This document shows positions 39,263 through 48,162 of a DNA stretch of 64,000 nucleotides, piece by piece. Under the pieces are notes generated by a model, which saw nothing but the letters and a program-made list of their open reading frames with translations, did no database searches and was not told the origin of the DNA. Position 1 is the first letter of the stretch, and every line of letters begins with the position of its first letter. The stretch spans positions 157,501-221,500 of the forward strand of contig JBFMHN010000003.1 in the NCBI GenBank assembly GCA_040752895.1, written 5' to 3'. A program made the position numbers and the translations under genes. The DNA is from Pseudomonadota bacterium. GTDB lineage: Bacteria; Pseudomonadota; Alphaproteobacteria; GCA-2746255.

Positions 39263-39949
39263 ATGAAGGCCAGTGACGTCATGTCATCGCCCGTCATTAC
39301 GGTGAAGCCCTATGCATCGGTGAAGGAAGCGGCCACGCTATTTCTGGACCGTGGGATTAGCGCTGTTCCTGTTGTTGACGATGCCGGCAGGCTCGTCGGG
39401 ATCGTGAGCGAAGGCGACCTGATCCACCGATCGGAGATCGGAACGGAACGACGCCGTTCCTGGTGGCTGTTGCTCGTCGCGGAGGAACAGGCGCTTGCAG
39501 CCGACTACATTAAGACGCATGCGATCAAGGTTGCCGACGTGATGACACGAACGGTCATTACCGCTACGCCGGAAACGCCGCTGCACGAAATAGCGATGAC
39601 GATGGAAAAGAATGGGATCAAACGCGTACCCATTGTGAGGGATGGGCAACTTGTCGGAATCGTCAGCCGAGCTAATCTTGTGCAAGCCTTCGCCAGCAGC
39701 GGAACAAAGCTCGAAATCCCGCTGTCGGATACGACGGTTCGCGACAAGCTGATGGAGAAGCTCAAACAGCAAAGCTGGGCTCACACCGGCCTTTTGAATG
39801 TGACCGTGAATGATGGCGTCGTCGACCTCTGGGGCTTCAGCAGCTCGGAGACGGAACGCAATGCCGTTCGCGTGGCTGCGGAAACGACGTCAGGGGTACG
39901 GGCGGTCAACGATCACATTCTGATCAGGCGCATGGAAGCAGCGGCGTAG
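39263..39949 (+). CDS. CBS-domain pair with C-terminal BON domain
   Basis: Protein of 228 residues. CBS domain 1 is at ~1-60 (MKASDVMSSPVITVKPYASVKEAATLFLDRGISAVPVVDDAGRLVGIVSEGDLI). CBS domain 2 is at ~95-150 (VADVMTRTVITATPETPLHEIAMTMEKNGIKRVPIVRDGQLVGIVSRANLV). A BON domain follows at ~160-222 (VRDKLMEKLKQQSWAHTGLLNVTVNDGVVDLWGFSSSETERNAVRVAAETTSGVRAVNDHI). CBS pairs sense adenosyl ligands; BON domains bind phospholipid or membrane. It ends the stress-island coding block. AAAGGAGG lies 11 nt upstream of its start. Confidence 0.9.
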   Translation: MKASDVMSSPVITVKPYASVKEAATLFLDRGISAVPVVDDAGRLVGIVSEGDLIHRSEIGTERRRSWWLLLVAEEQALAADYIKTHAIKVADVMTRTVITATPETPLHEIAMTMEKNGIKRVPIVRDGQLVGIVSRANLVQAFASSGTKLEIPLSDTTVRDKLMEKLKQQSWAHTGLLNVTVNDGVVDLWGFSSSETERNAVRVAAETTSGVRAVNDHILIRRMEAAA

Positions 39950-41344
39950 GAATCCCATCAACGTTCACGCCGCCGGTCAAGCCGGCGCGCTGGCGGCAAA
40001 GCTTTTAAAAGCGGGGGCCTGTAGCGGATTGATGTAGTCAGCGATGCGCGAAAAGGAGGAACTCAGCGCTTCCGCGGACATATCGCTGCTTACCCAAGCT
40101 GCTCGTTATGCAACGCGGTCGGTAAGGCCAGGGTTGGCGAGACTAGCGCGTGCTACCCGCTCCTAAACGTTTCGCTTACGCCGCCATTATGCGCGACACT
40201 TCTGTTCATGGCTGCCGTCGGGACCAGCGCGGCGGCGTTTACCGTGTTTGGGAAGCACCGCCGTCAGAGACACCGCACAAGGCAGCCGTTGCACTCGGTC
40301 CGGCGCGCGGTGGCAGCCGCGACCTAAATGCTGCTCACGGACCGTCCCACTTTCCCAATCTTCACAATCAGTAAAGAGGTGCAACAAGCCAAGCTGCCAA
40401 AAGCTCTGCACCGCTGGGGCCGTTTCTCGGAAGGTAACCCTTTGAATTCTGGCGCCCGCGAATCGATGATGCGTGCCGGGCTCATGTGCCGAATATCGTC
40501 GACAGCCAGAAGATGAAATTCCTTTCTCCAGTCTTATGAAGGAGAAGGATTGGTGGTGCGCAAGAGCTCCGTCCGGAGGTGTCCTCTCGGCGTCTCAGCG
40601 CTAGCGGGCTTCCACCCCCCAGCGCAGCGCTCACGGTTGCCGGCACCAAGGGGCATCAAGGCGAGCCGCGATGGTCTCCCATCGGAGTCGTTCCAAGAGA
40701 TCGGCGTTCAGAACTTCAGCATGCCCCGCGGCGGTGATCCGCACGGCTTCGTGGCGGCTATCGGTATCGCGTCCGCCGCGCGCCGTGAGCGTAGATTGCG
40801 TCCGTCGTTGTGCCGATCATGAGGCCGGCACCGGGACGCATCAGCCCGGTCATCGGCCGGTTCGCCATGAGAATCAGCCAGTCTCACCACTCGACCGCAT
40901 TGCCGCGGCAGTCCGTCACCGACCCCGCGCTGCCGCCTTAACGGCCGGTGTGATGTGGCGGCGGACATCGTCGAAACGGGTCTGGAAGACCGGGATGACG
41001 CGGGTCAGGGGCGCCCGTTCCTGCACGGTCGAAACCAAGGTGAAGGTGCGCGGGTGTTCAAGCCAGGGTCTCCTTGCGGGTTGAGGTTCGCAGACCGTCC
41101 CTGCATGTCTCTCAAAGCGCTAGAGTCCGCGTCGCCCCTCTCCAACCTGTCCGGCGAAAGAATTTCCCCGGCCCGCAAGCGGGCCTCCTCGCGGACGCTT
41201 CGCTCCAAATTCTCCCGCCTCCCAGGTCCTCCACTGCGTTCCGGCCGCTCGGCTCACGCTCGCGGTGATGAGGGGCGCCTTGCGGTCTCTGAGCGCCGAG
41301 CCATCGCAGGACGGTCCTGCGACGCAAGCGAAAGGAGACACATC
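39950..41344. other. 1.4-kb stretch without a supported gene
   Basis: Between the CBS-BON gene and DUF736, short frames occur on both strands but none shows a family motif. It contains a 12-bp palindrome GCTTTTAAAAGC (40001-40012). At 40955-41084 there is a short WRRTSSKRVWKTGM... reading. About 240 nt of GC-rich leader precede DUF736. It looks like the right-hand border zone of the cargo, probably degraded coding DNA. A minus-strand reading around 40630-40810 (VRITAAGHAEVLNADLLERLRWETIAARLDA) has no start and is bounded by stops. Confidence 0.5.
41304..41322 (+). promoter_or_regulatory. Leader hairpin upstream of the DUF736 gene
   Basis: TCGCAGGA (41304-41311) and TCCTGCGA (41315-41322) form an 8-bp stem across CGG, 22 nt before the DUF736 start and just before its AAAGGAGA site. 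It could shape translation or mark a processing site. Confidence 0.4.
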
Positions 41345-41677
41345 ATGGCCATCACCCTCGGCACCTTCACCAAGCTCGACGACGGCGTCTTCACGGGCAC
41401 CCTCAAGACCCTCAACGTCACCGCCGCGCTCACCATCGTTCCGATCGACAAGATGTCCGAGAACGCGCCCGACTATCGGGTCTATGCCGGCCAGCGCTAC
41501 GAGGTCGGAGCGGCCTGGAGCCAGGTCGCGAAGTCGAGCGGCGAGACCTACCTGAACCTTAAGATCGGCGCGCCGGAGTTCGGGCCGAACTGGGTCCGGG
41601 CCCGGCTGGTCAAGCTCGAGAACCCCAACGGGGACGGCGCCACACACATCGCGCTGTGGGAACCGCGCGACCGATAA
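41345..41677 (+). CDS. DUF736 family protein
   Basis: Protein of 110 residues. MAITLGTFTKLDDGVFTGTLKTLNVTAALTIVPIDKMSENAPDYRVYAG...EVGAAWSQ...YLNLKIGAPEFG is the DUF736 pattern, a small single-domain family that is abundant on alphaproteobacterial plasmids and ICEs. Its function is unknown; the small beta-rich fold is thought to bind single-stranded nucleic acid. AAAGGAGACACATC gives a strong ribosome-binding site. It opens the second ICE core block after the cargo. Confidence 0.93.
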   Translation: MAITLGTFTKLDDGVFTGTLKTLNVTAALTIVPIDKMSENAPDYRVYAGQRYEVGAAWSQVAKSSGETYLNLKIGAPEFGPNWVRARLVKLENPNGDGATHIALWEPRDR

Positions 41678-41865
41678 CGCCCCCAAGCCCCGTCGCGGAT
41701 CGCCGCGGCGGGGCTTTCCTTCTGCGTGTGATTTCGCACGCCCGCTCGAATTCGCGGGGGGTGCCTTTTCGAGCGTCCCGGAACCCGCCCCATCGCGCCC
41801 ATCCTCGCTCGGCACGCTGCCGTGTTCGCCGTCGTCGCCTGCATCGCAACCGGGGAGCGCCGAAC

Positions 41866-42138
41866 ATGGACGACGAGATCATCCGGGCCGCCAATGCGAA
41901 GAAGGGCAGTCCGTTTCTGAACACCGACCAGGCCGCCCACTATGTCGGCTTGTCGCGCCGGACGCTCGAAAAGATGCGCACGGCCGGCGGCGGTCCGCGC
42001 TTTCGCAAGCATGGCCGCTACGTCCGCTACCACATCGACGACCTCGACAAATGGTCGGCCGAGCACGGCAAGACCTCGACCTCGGAACCCGACCGTGAGC
42101 ATCCCGCCCGGCCTGAGAGTCGCGGGCCACGGCGATGA
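41866..42138 (+). CDS. Excisionase-like helix-turn-helix protein
   Basis: Protein of 90 residues. The central winged-helix (MerR/excisionase type) reads FLNTDQAAHYVGLSRRTLEKMRTAGGGPRFRKHGRYVRYHIDDLDKWS, with a charged, proline-rich tail. Proteins of this type regulate transfer genes or assist excision in ICEs. It overlaps the TraF-type gene by 4 nt (ATGA) and lies about 190 nt after DUF736. Confidence 0.85.
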   Translation: MDDEIIRAANAKKGSPFLNTDQAAHYVGLSRRTLEKMRTAGGGPRFRKHGRYVRYHIDDLDKWSAEHGKTSTSEPDREHPARPESRGPRR

Positions 42139-42698
42139 TCGAACGGTTTCTCACACGCGCGAAGCGGCGCCGGCGCGTGCGTAGGCGCCCGCGCACAGTC
42201 CTCGCCCTCACCTTGTTCGGGCTCGGCCTGATCGGTCTCGCGACGCTCGCCAATTCTGTGTTGTGGGCGCCGGCGCCGTGCCTGGTGTGGAACGCCAGCG
42301 CCAGCGCGCCCATCGGCTTCTATCGTGTCCTTCTGGGCGACGCTGTGCGCGGCGACCTGGTGCTCGTCCGCACACCGAAAGCCGTGCGACAGCTTGCAGC
42401 CGAACGGGGTTATCTCCCGTCGAACGTTCCGCTGGTGAAGCGCGTCGCGGCGCTCGACGGTGACGTCGTCTGCGCCGCCGGCGATGCGATCTCCATCAAT
42501 GGCCGCGTCGTCGCCGAGCGGCTGGCGCGCGACCGGCTCGGCCGCCCGCTGCCCGCCTGGACCGGCTGCCATCTTCTCGATGACGGCGAAGTCTTCCTGC
42601 TCATGGAGGGCGTCTCCGATTCCTTCGACGGCCGGTATTTCGGGCCAACACCGACTGCCGCGATCATAGGGAGGCTCGCTCCGCTATGGATCGAATGA
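42135..42698 (+). CDS. traF: TraF-type S26 signal peptidase
   Basis: Conjugation-specific peptidase of 187 residues. In IncP-type systems TraF processes and cyclises the TrbC pilin. A single membrane segment (TVLALTLFGLGLIGLATLANSVLWA) precedes the catalytic serine in WNASASAPIGFYRV and the lysine in NVPLVKRVAAL; the S26 end motif FDGRYFGPTP is also present. A TrbC pilin is encoded at 55635. It overlaps both neighbours by short stretches, so the HTH gene, traF and the transglycosylase gene are one unit. Confidence 0.92.
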   Translation: MIERFLTRAKRRRRVRRRPRTVLALTLFGLGLIGLATLANSVLWAPAPCLVWNASASAPIGFYRVLLGDAVRGDLVLVRTPKAVRQLAAERGYLPSNVPLVKRVAALDGDVVCAAGDAISINGRVVAERLARDRLGRPLPAWTGCHLLDDGEVFLLMEGVSDSFDGRYFGPTPTAAIIGRLAPLWIE

Positions 42699-43339
42699 TG
42701 CTCCTGATCCTCGGCGCATTGGCCATCGGACCCATCGCAAGCGCCACGCCTGCCAATGCCGAACCCGTCGCTGCGACCGATGCTGCGCTCGATCGCTGGC
42801 AGGGTTTCATCGCCGAGGCGTCTCGCCGGTTCGGCGTGCCCGAGGCCTGGATACGCGCGGTCCTGCAGGCCGAGAGCGGAGGCCGGTCAACGCTTAACGG
42901 CCGTCCGATCACCTCGCGCGCCGGGGCGATGGGCCTGATGCAGGTGATGCCCGACACCTATGAGGAGATGCGGCGCGCGCATGGTCTCGGCTCCGATCCG
43001 TATGACCCGCGCGACAATATCCTGGCAGGCACGGCCTATCTGCGCGCGATGTACGACCGTTATGGCTATCCCGGCTTGTTCGCTGCCTACAATGCTGGGC
43101 CGGAGCGATACGACGAGTATCTGCGCGATGGCCGGCCTCTGCCGATCGAGACGCGCGCCTATCTCGCCGCGATTGCGCAGATTGATCCAAGTCTGCCGTC
43201 GCCGCTTGCCGTGGCATCGGGAACGCGGCTGTTCTTCGCGCTGCGAACCACCGCCGATGCGCCGCCCGGCCGCGATGGGGTGGCGCCGTCGAGCGATCTG
43301 TTTGTCCCCCTGACCACCGTGCCGGATGGCCGGCGATGA
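42686..43339 (+). CDS. Lytic transglycosylase (VirB1-like)
   Basis: Protein of 217 residues with a signal peptide (MMLLILGALAIGPIASATPANA). The transglycosylase SLT domain has the catalytic glutamate in VLQAESGGRST, then GAMGLMQVMPDTYEEM, NILAGTAYLRAMYDRYG and LFAAYNAGP. It opens peptidoglycan for assembly of the mating channel. It starts inside the 3' end of traF (13-nt overlap). Confidence 0.93.
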   Translation: MDRMMLLILGALAIGPIASATPANAEPVAATDAALDRWQGFIAEASRRFGVPEAWIRAVLQAESGGRSTLNGRPITSRAGAMGLMQVMPDTYEEMRRAHGLGSDPYDPRDNILAGTAYLRAMYDRYGYPGLFAAYNAGPERYDEYLRDGRPLPIETRAYLAAIAQIDPSLPSPLAVASGTRLFFALRTTADAPPGRDGVAPSSDLFVPLTTVPDGRR

Positions 43340-43442
43340 GCGGCGCTGGTGCCATTGGAGCCCTCCCGGAGAGAGGGGCCTCGTCTCGGTATGCCTATCG
43401 TACCAGCCAGGACGAAACGCCCGTCAAGGATGCGCGGTCCCC

Positions 43443-43464
43443 CCAAAATGCTGGCGCATTTTGG
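43443..43464 (+). repeat. Inverted repeat in the leader of the gene at 43573
   Basis: CCAAAATGC (43443-43451) and GCATTTTGG (43456-43464) are exact inverted repeats across TGGC, in the 233-nt gap after the transglycosylase gene. They are flanked by C-rich runs. A role as transcript leader, terminator or binding site is possible. Confidence 0.45.
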
Positions 43465-43572
43465 CTCCCCCACGCCCCGCTGCGCGGCGCCTTCGGCGTC
43501 CTTGACCGGCGCTTCGCCGGCCGATGCCAGGGCCTGTCCTCGATGAGGAGGACATCAACCCTGGAGGTTCAG

Positions 43573-43935
43573 ATGACCACGCTTCACATCCATCCGCACG
43601 CCGCATTCGACCGTTTCCCAATGCTCGTCGAGAGCGTCAAAGAGCAGTTCGGCACCGAGGGACTCATGTCGAACGTCGAGCGTTTCATCGAAGCGGAACG
43701 CGCCGATTTCCATTGGGACGGGCGGCTCGCGGAGATGAATCTCGGCGCCTATGAGAGCCTCGACGACCAAGACGAAGCGTTCGAAACCGTCGCGATCATC
43801 GGCTATTTCCGCAGCCGCTATTACGTCGCGACCTGCGTCGTGGATGCCGAACGTCACGTCCGTTGGATGCTCCGGCTACGTCATTTCGAAAGCTTTGAGA
43901 GCGCCGAAAAGGCGTTTCTGGCGGGCGGTGATTGA
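43573..43935 (+). CDS. Conserved ICE protein of unknown function
   Basis: Protein of 120 residues from the ATG at 43573 (CTGGAGG upstream). It reads MTTLHIHPHAAFDRFPMLVESVKEQFGTEG...VERFIEAERADFHWDGRLAEMNLGAYESLDDQDEAFETVAIIGYFRSRYYVATCVVDAERHVRWMLRLRHFESFESAEKAFLAG. No domain was recognised. The upstream GC-rich 80 codons in frame look non-coding. It stands between the lytic transglycosylase and the oriT/relaxase region. Confidence 0.8.
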   Translation: MTTLHIHPHAAFDRFPMLVESVKEQFGTEGLMSNVERFIEAERADFHWDGRLAEMNLGAYESLDDQDEAFETVAIIGYFRSRYYVATCVVDAERHVRWMLRLRHFESFESAEKAFLAGGD

Positions 43936-44090
43936 CCCCGCCGATCGCTTCGGGAGCGGCGTCGTGACGGCGTCGCTCCCGTCACTTCAGACGACGAATC
44001 CACCTGGTGCATGGGCATCGTCTTGAGTCGAGGCCGGGCACGAGAGCGTAGGTGAGCGCAGGACGGACGGAGAGCAGATCGGAAGTCGCG

Positions 44091-44130
44091 TAAGGCAAGA
44101 TAAAAGGGCTGTCTCCACGAGACGCCCATG
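44091..44130 (-). other. oriT: Candidate origin of transfer (oriT)
   Basis: On the minus strand, an imperfect inverted repeat GGGC-GTCTC-GTG-GAGAC-A-GCCC (44127-44106) is followed directly by TTTTATCTTGCCTTAC. TATCTTGCC resembles the IncP/VirD2 nick consensus TATCCTGCC. It lies about 170 nt upstream of the relaxase gene, the usual place. The surrounding 43936-44296 gap holds no gene. The nick position would be about 44095/44096, by analogy only. Confidence 0.45.
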
Positions 44131-44296
44131 TCCTTGTCTGCACATCATTATTTATAGAGACGGGTGCTGTGCCCATGGAGACTGTTTCTTGTAACTCGTT
44201 GATTTACAGCATGGCGATGGAGACGCCTTGCGATCGACGCGAGAGCGTTGCTTCCTCGTGTTCGTGGACACCATGGATCGTCCGTGAGGCGTGGTC

Positions 44297-46285
44297 ATGA
44301 CGCAGGACGACGACTTCAAGCCGAAGCTTGGGAAGATACGGTCCCAGGGCAGCAAACGCGGGCGCAAGTATCTGCACCAGATACTGCAGGCGACCGCGCT
44401 GGCCGGCGGACGCGTGCGCGGCGGTTGGTCACCCCGTCGCAGCGCCTTCCACGGCAGCCAGATCGGTCGCGGCGCCAGCATTGGCCGCATGCTCGCCACG
44501 CGCGATCGTTATGCGTCGTTCCGGAGCCGCCGTGTCGTCGTCAAATCCCGCATTGTCAAGCTCGCCGGCAACGGCATCAAGGGCGCACGGGCGCATCTGC
44601 GGTATATCCAGCGCGATGGCGTGACCCGCGACGGCCACCCGGGCGAGCTCTATTCGGCCGAGCAGGATCGCGCTGACGGCAAGGCGTTCATCGAGCGCTC
44701 GACAGGCGACCGCCACCAGTTCCGCTTCATTGTCGCGCCCGAGGATGGCGCCGAATACGACGACCTGAGGCCGTTCGTCCGCCGCCTGATGACGCAGATG
44801 GAGGAGGACCTCGGCACAAGGCTCGAATGGGTCGCGGTCGATCACTACAACACCGGCCATCCGCACAGCCACATCATCCTCTGCGGCAAGGACGACCGGG
44901 GCCGGGACCTGGTCATTGCCCGCGAGTACATCACAAAGGGGCTGCGCGAGCGCGCCGCCGAACTGGTCACGCTGGACCTCGGGCCGCGCTCCGATCTGGA
45001 GATCGAGAACCGCCTGCGCAACGAAGTCGAACAGGAGCGGCTTACCAGTATCGACCGGCGCCTGCTGCGCGACCGGGATGGGGAAGGGCTGGTCTGGTCC
45101 ACCGACAGGGATGCGTTACAGCAAACCTTGCGGGCCGGCCGCCTGCAGAAACTGAAACATCTGGGACTGGCCGAGGCAGTGCGGCCGGGCCAGTGGCGTC
45201 TGGCGGACGACCTCGAGGAGACGCTCAAGCGCATGGGCGAGCGCGGCGACATCATCAAGACGATGCAGCGCGAGATGACAGCGAAAGCTCTGGTGCGTGC
45301 GGCCGCCGATTACGTGATCTTCGACCCGGCCGCGAAAGAGATCCGCCCGATCACGGGCCGGGTGGTCGCACGAGGTCTGTCCGACGAGATCAACGACCGT
45401 CATTACTTGATCGTCGACGCTCTCGACGGTCGCGCCCACTATGTCGACATCGGCAAGGGGGAAGGGACTGAGCCCACGCCCGAAGGCGCCATCGTGCGCA
45501 TCGAGCCGAAGCGCCCCGAGCCCCGGCAGGTCGATCGCACGGTGTCCGAAATCGCGGCTGCCAATGGTGGACGGTATGACGTCGATATCCACCTCCGTCA
45601 CGACCCGTCCGCCAACGCCGGTTTTGCAGAAACCCATGTGCGCCGGCTGGAGGCGATCCGCCGCGTCACCGGCGGCGTCGAGCGCGAGCCCGATGGAACC
45701 TGGGTGATCGCCCCCGACCATCTGGAGCGGGTGGCGGCGTTCGAGCGCCGCCAGGCACAGGCCTCGCCCGTGGTTGTGCGAACGCTGTCGTCGTTGCCGC
45801 TGGAACGTCAGGTCGGCGCCGATGGCGCGACTTGGCTCGACCGCGAGCTTGTCGCGGAGACTCCGGAACCCGTGCGCGACGAGGGCTTCGGGCGGGACGT
45901 GCGCGAGGCACAGTCGCGTCGACGGCAATGGTTGATCGCGGCAGGTCTGGCGCAGGAGGACCAGGACCGGATCGTCTATCGCGCCAACATGCTCGGCATC
46001 TTGCGTCGGTGCGAACTGAACCGCGCCGTCGGGCAGCTATCGGGCGAACTGGGGCTGAATTATGTCGAGACCAAGTCGGGAGAGAAGGTCGAAGGCATCT
46101 ATCGCCGGCACATCGATCTCGCCAGCGGCCGCTTCGCCGTCATCGAGAAAGCTCGCGAGTTCACGCTGGTGCCGTGGCGGCCCGTGCTGGAGCGCAATTT
46201 GGGCAAGCTGGTCTCCGGCATCGTGCGCGGCGACAGCATCTCCTGGACCATCGGGCGGCAGCGGAGCGGGCCGTCAGTGTCGTAG
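44297..46285 (+). CDS. traI: MOBP-type relaxase (TraI/VirD2-like, DUF3363)
   Basis: Relaxase of 662 residues that nicks oriT and pilots the strand. The N-terminal relaxase domain has RIVKLAGNGIKGARAHLRYIQRDGV, FRFIVAPEDGAEYDDLRPFVRRLM and the metal-binding HYNTGHPHSHIIL (His178, His180, His182). The rest is the long DUF3363 region. The ATG at 44297 is used; a GTG 6 nt upstream is also open. The 3' 180 nt are duplicated at 48163-48341. It is separated from traG by 5.9 kb of defence cargo; in related elements these genes are close together. Confidence 0.92.
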   Translation: MTQDDDFKPKLGKIRSQGSKRGRKYLHQILQATALAGGRVRGGWSPRRSAFHGSQIGRGASIGRMLATRDRYASFRSRRVVVKSRIVKLAGNGIKGARAHLRYIQRDGVTRDGHPGELYSAEQDRADGKAFIERSTGDRHQFRFIVAPEDGAEYDDLRPFVRRLMTQMEEDLGTRLEWVAVDHYNTGHPHSHIILCGKDDRGRDLVIAREYITKGLRERAAELVTLDLGPRSDLEIENRLRNEVEQERLTSIDRRLLRDRDGEGLVWSTDRDALQQTLRAGRLQKLKHLGLAEAVRPGQWRLADDLEETLKRMGERGDIIKTMQREMTAKALVRAAADYVIFDPAAKEIRPITGRVVARGLSDEINDRHYLIVDALDGRAHYVDIGKGEGTEPTPEGAIVRIEPKRPEPRQVDRTVSEIAAANGGRYDVDIHLRHDPSANAGFAETHVRRLEAIRRVTGGVEREPDGTWVIAPDHLERVAAFERRQAQASPVVVRTLSSLPLERQVGADGATWLDRELVAETPEPVRDEGFGRDVREAQSRRRQWLIAAGLAQEDQDRIVYRANMLGILRRCELNRAVGQLSGELGLNYVETKSGEKVEGIYRRHIDLASGRFAVIEKAREFTLVPWRPVLERNLGKLVSGIVRGDSISWTIGRQRSGPSVS

Positions 46286-46381
46286 AGCGCTGATTGGCCA
46301 CGAAACTCGCCCATAGAAGGACTGTTGGCTATACTCGCGCAAACGGAGGTCGTTTCTCAATACGAGCGCTGCAGGTCATAT

Positions 46382-48052
46382 ATGACCAAAAGTCGGTCTT
46401 TTTCGATTTACCTGCTCAAAGAGAGCTTCGACGCGTCGAGCGCCCTTGAGGACGATCATGCCCTGGCCTCGGATGTCGAAGCTGCTAACCTTCCCGAGGG
46501 CGCGTCGATCTTCATACTGGACGGCGAACCGCGAGCACCATGGTGGCGTTCTTATTTCGGGATCGGGATAAATTTGACTCAGGCTCACAAGGGCGCACTG
46601 GTCTTCCTGCCTCTCGGCACGCGCTGCTTCGCGCTTTCCTTTGGTCATGTCGCCCACAACCTGAAAGACGCCAGCTACGAGTATGACTTCGGCCTTCGCG
46701 TAACGCTGAACAGTCTCGATCCTCAGAAGCTGAAAAGTACGGATACTCTCGATCCCGGTGTCGCCAAACGGCAGCGCACACAACTGCCGATCGAATCCGA
46801 ACTGACATTCTTCGATTTCGACCGGGACAGCACGATTCTGCGTAGCCTTACCGGCAAAGTGAGGGAGGAACACAAGGATCTGTTTCGTCACGCAACCGGC
46901 AGCAGCAATCTGCGTATCAGCACCGATGTTGCCGCCGAGGGGCTTGAGGCACTTTGCACGGCGGTCCTTGCTCTCTATGAGAGCGAGGACTACAAGACGG
47001 CGTTTCCCGAAATTCAGAACATCGTTCCTGTTCGCGATCCTGGAGGGATCGCCGCTCTGAACGCCAATCTTCTTGTGGCCTTCCGGGAGCGGAACCCGGA
47101 CCTCAACATAACGGTCCCGGAGATCATCAATTATAGCGACAACCTTTACGTCATGTTCGTAGGGGCAGGTCGGAGCCTCATCTACGACGATGTCTATATC
47201 GGCCGGTACTATGAATACCTGGATACGAACGAGATCGACTTTGCGGCCATCGACATTGACACGTTGAAACGTCATAAGCTCTTGCTGACTGACGAGGACG
47301 GGAATGGCCGCGACCGTCACAGCATCTTCAAGAGCCTTGTCTTCGATACCACCCTGCCCGGAGTTGCTGGTGAAACCTACCACCTCTGCGAAGGAGGGTG
47401 GTATCGGATCGACAACGACTATATTGCCCGCTTGCAGACCTATCTCGATCCACTCTGCGCCGTGAATGACCTTCCGCCCTATGATCACGCCAGTGAAGGT
47501 GCTTACAATCAGGCGGTCGCCGCGGGTGATGCTGCCGTCATCTGCCTCGATAGAAAGGACATCAGTCCGGCCGGGCACACACAAGTGGAGCCGTGCGACC
47601 TGCTGGCATCGCGGGGTGACACAGCCGTCTTCTATCATGTGAAAGTCTCGACGCTGTCAGCGCAGCTGAGCCACCTGTTCAACCAGGGAGTCAACGCGGT
47701 CGAGTTGATACGGCTTGAGCCTCAGGCCATCGACCGGCTCGAGGCCCTTATCCGAGAGGCGCTAGTTGAGGGCGATCCGGACCCGCTTGTGGCATTGATC
47801 CGGAATCGGCACTACCGCATCGTCTTCGGCATTGTTACGCGCAAAGATCCGGCAGGCCGCTCGCTGAATCTGCCGCTATTCTCACGTATCAGCCTCATGC
47901 GCAGCATGAAAACGCTTCAGTTGATGGATGTGCCCGCCACGGTCATGTTCGTCACCGATCAGACAGCCACTGCGGAGGGCCGAAAGAAGAAGCGGAAGAA
48001 GAAGGCTGAGGTTGTCGCCGGGGAGGAAGTGCCAGCCGATGCTGCGGAGTGA
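46382..48052 (+). CDS. DUF6119 / TIGR04141 sporadically distributed protein
   Basis: Protein of 556 residues from the ATG at 46382 (GCAGGT 7 nt upstream; a TTG 57 nt earlier is less likely). The opening SFSIYLLKESFDASSALED and FGIGINLTQAHKGALVFLPLGTRCFALSFGHVAHNL, and the central FFDFDRDSTILRSLTGKV, match the TIGR04141/DUF6119 family. That family occurs sporadically in mobile and defence islands; its activity is unknown. A basic/acidic tail (AEGRKKKRKKKAEVVAGEE) ends the protein. It is alone on its segment, and the flanking relaxase-end duplication shows it was inserted here. Confidence 0.82.
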   Translation: MTKSRSFSIYLLKESFDASSALEDDHALASDVEAANLPEGASIFILDGEPRAPWWRSYFGIGINLTQAHKGALVFLPLGTRCFALSFGHVAHNLKDASYEYDFGLRVTLNSLDPQKLKSTDTLDPGVAKRQRTQLPIESELTFFDFDRDSTILRSLTGKVREEHKDLFRHATGSSNLRISTDVAAEGLEALCTAVLALYESEDYKTAFPEIQNIVPVRDPGGIAALNANLLVAFRERNPDLNITVPEIINYSDNLYVMFVGAGRSLIYDDVYIGRYYEYLDTNEIDFAAIDIDTLKRHKLLLTDEDGNGRDRHSIFKSLVFDTTLPGVAGETYHLCEGGWYRIDNDYIARLQTYLDPLCAVNDLPPYDHASEGAYNQAVAAGDAAVICLDRKDISPAGHTQVEPCDLLASRGDTAVFYHVKVSTLSAQLSHLFNQGVNAVELIRLEPQAIDRLEALIREALVEGDPDPLVALIRNRHYRIVFGIVTRKDPAGRSLNLPLFSRISLMRSMKTLQLMDVPATVMFVTDQTATAEGRKKKRKKKAEVVAGEEVPADAAE

Positions 48053-48162
48053 CCGAGGCCTTGATGTGTATGGTAAATTAGAGGAACTGGCGATTCGAGG
48101 TTGATCGAGCATCGACGATCAAAGGAACGAGGGGCGCTCAGGGACCGCCGAATATAGTTTGA

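Noticed and set aside
40001-40012. Palindrome GCTTTTAAAAGC as a binding site
   Set aside because: It is short, has no adjacent gene start, and nothing ties it to a regulator.
40042-40164. 40-codon frame MREKEELSASADISLL... after a purine-rich stretch
   Set aside because: It is short with no family resemblance, and the purine-rich AAAAGGAGG lies inside the frame rather than before it.
40630-40810. Minus-strand reading VRITAAGHAEVLNADLLERLRWETIAARLDA as a gene remnant
   Set aside because: It looks protein-like, but it has no start, is bounded by stops and I cannot assign a family, so it is only mentioned within the gap entry.
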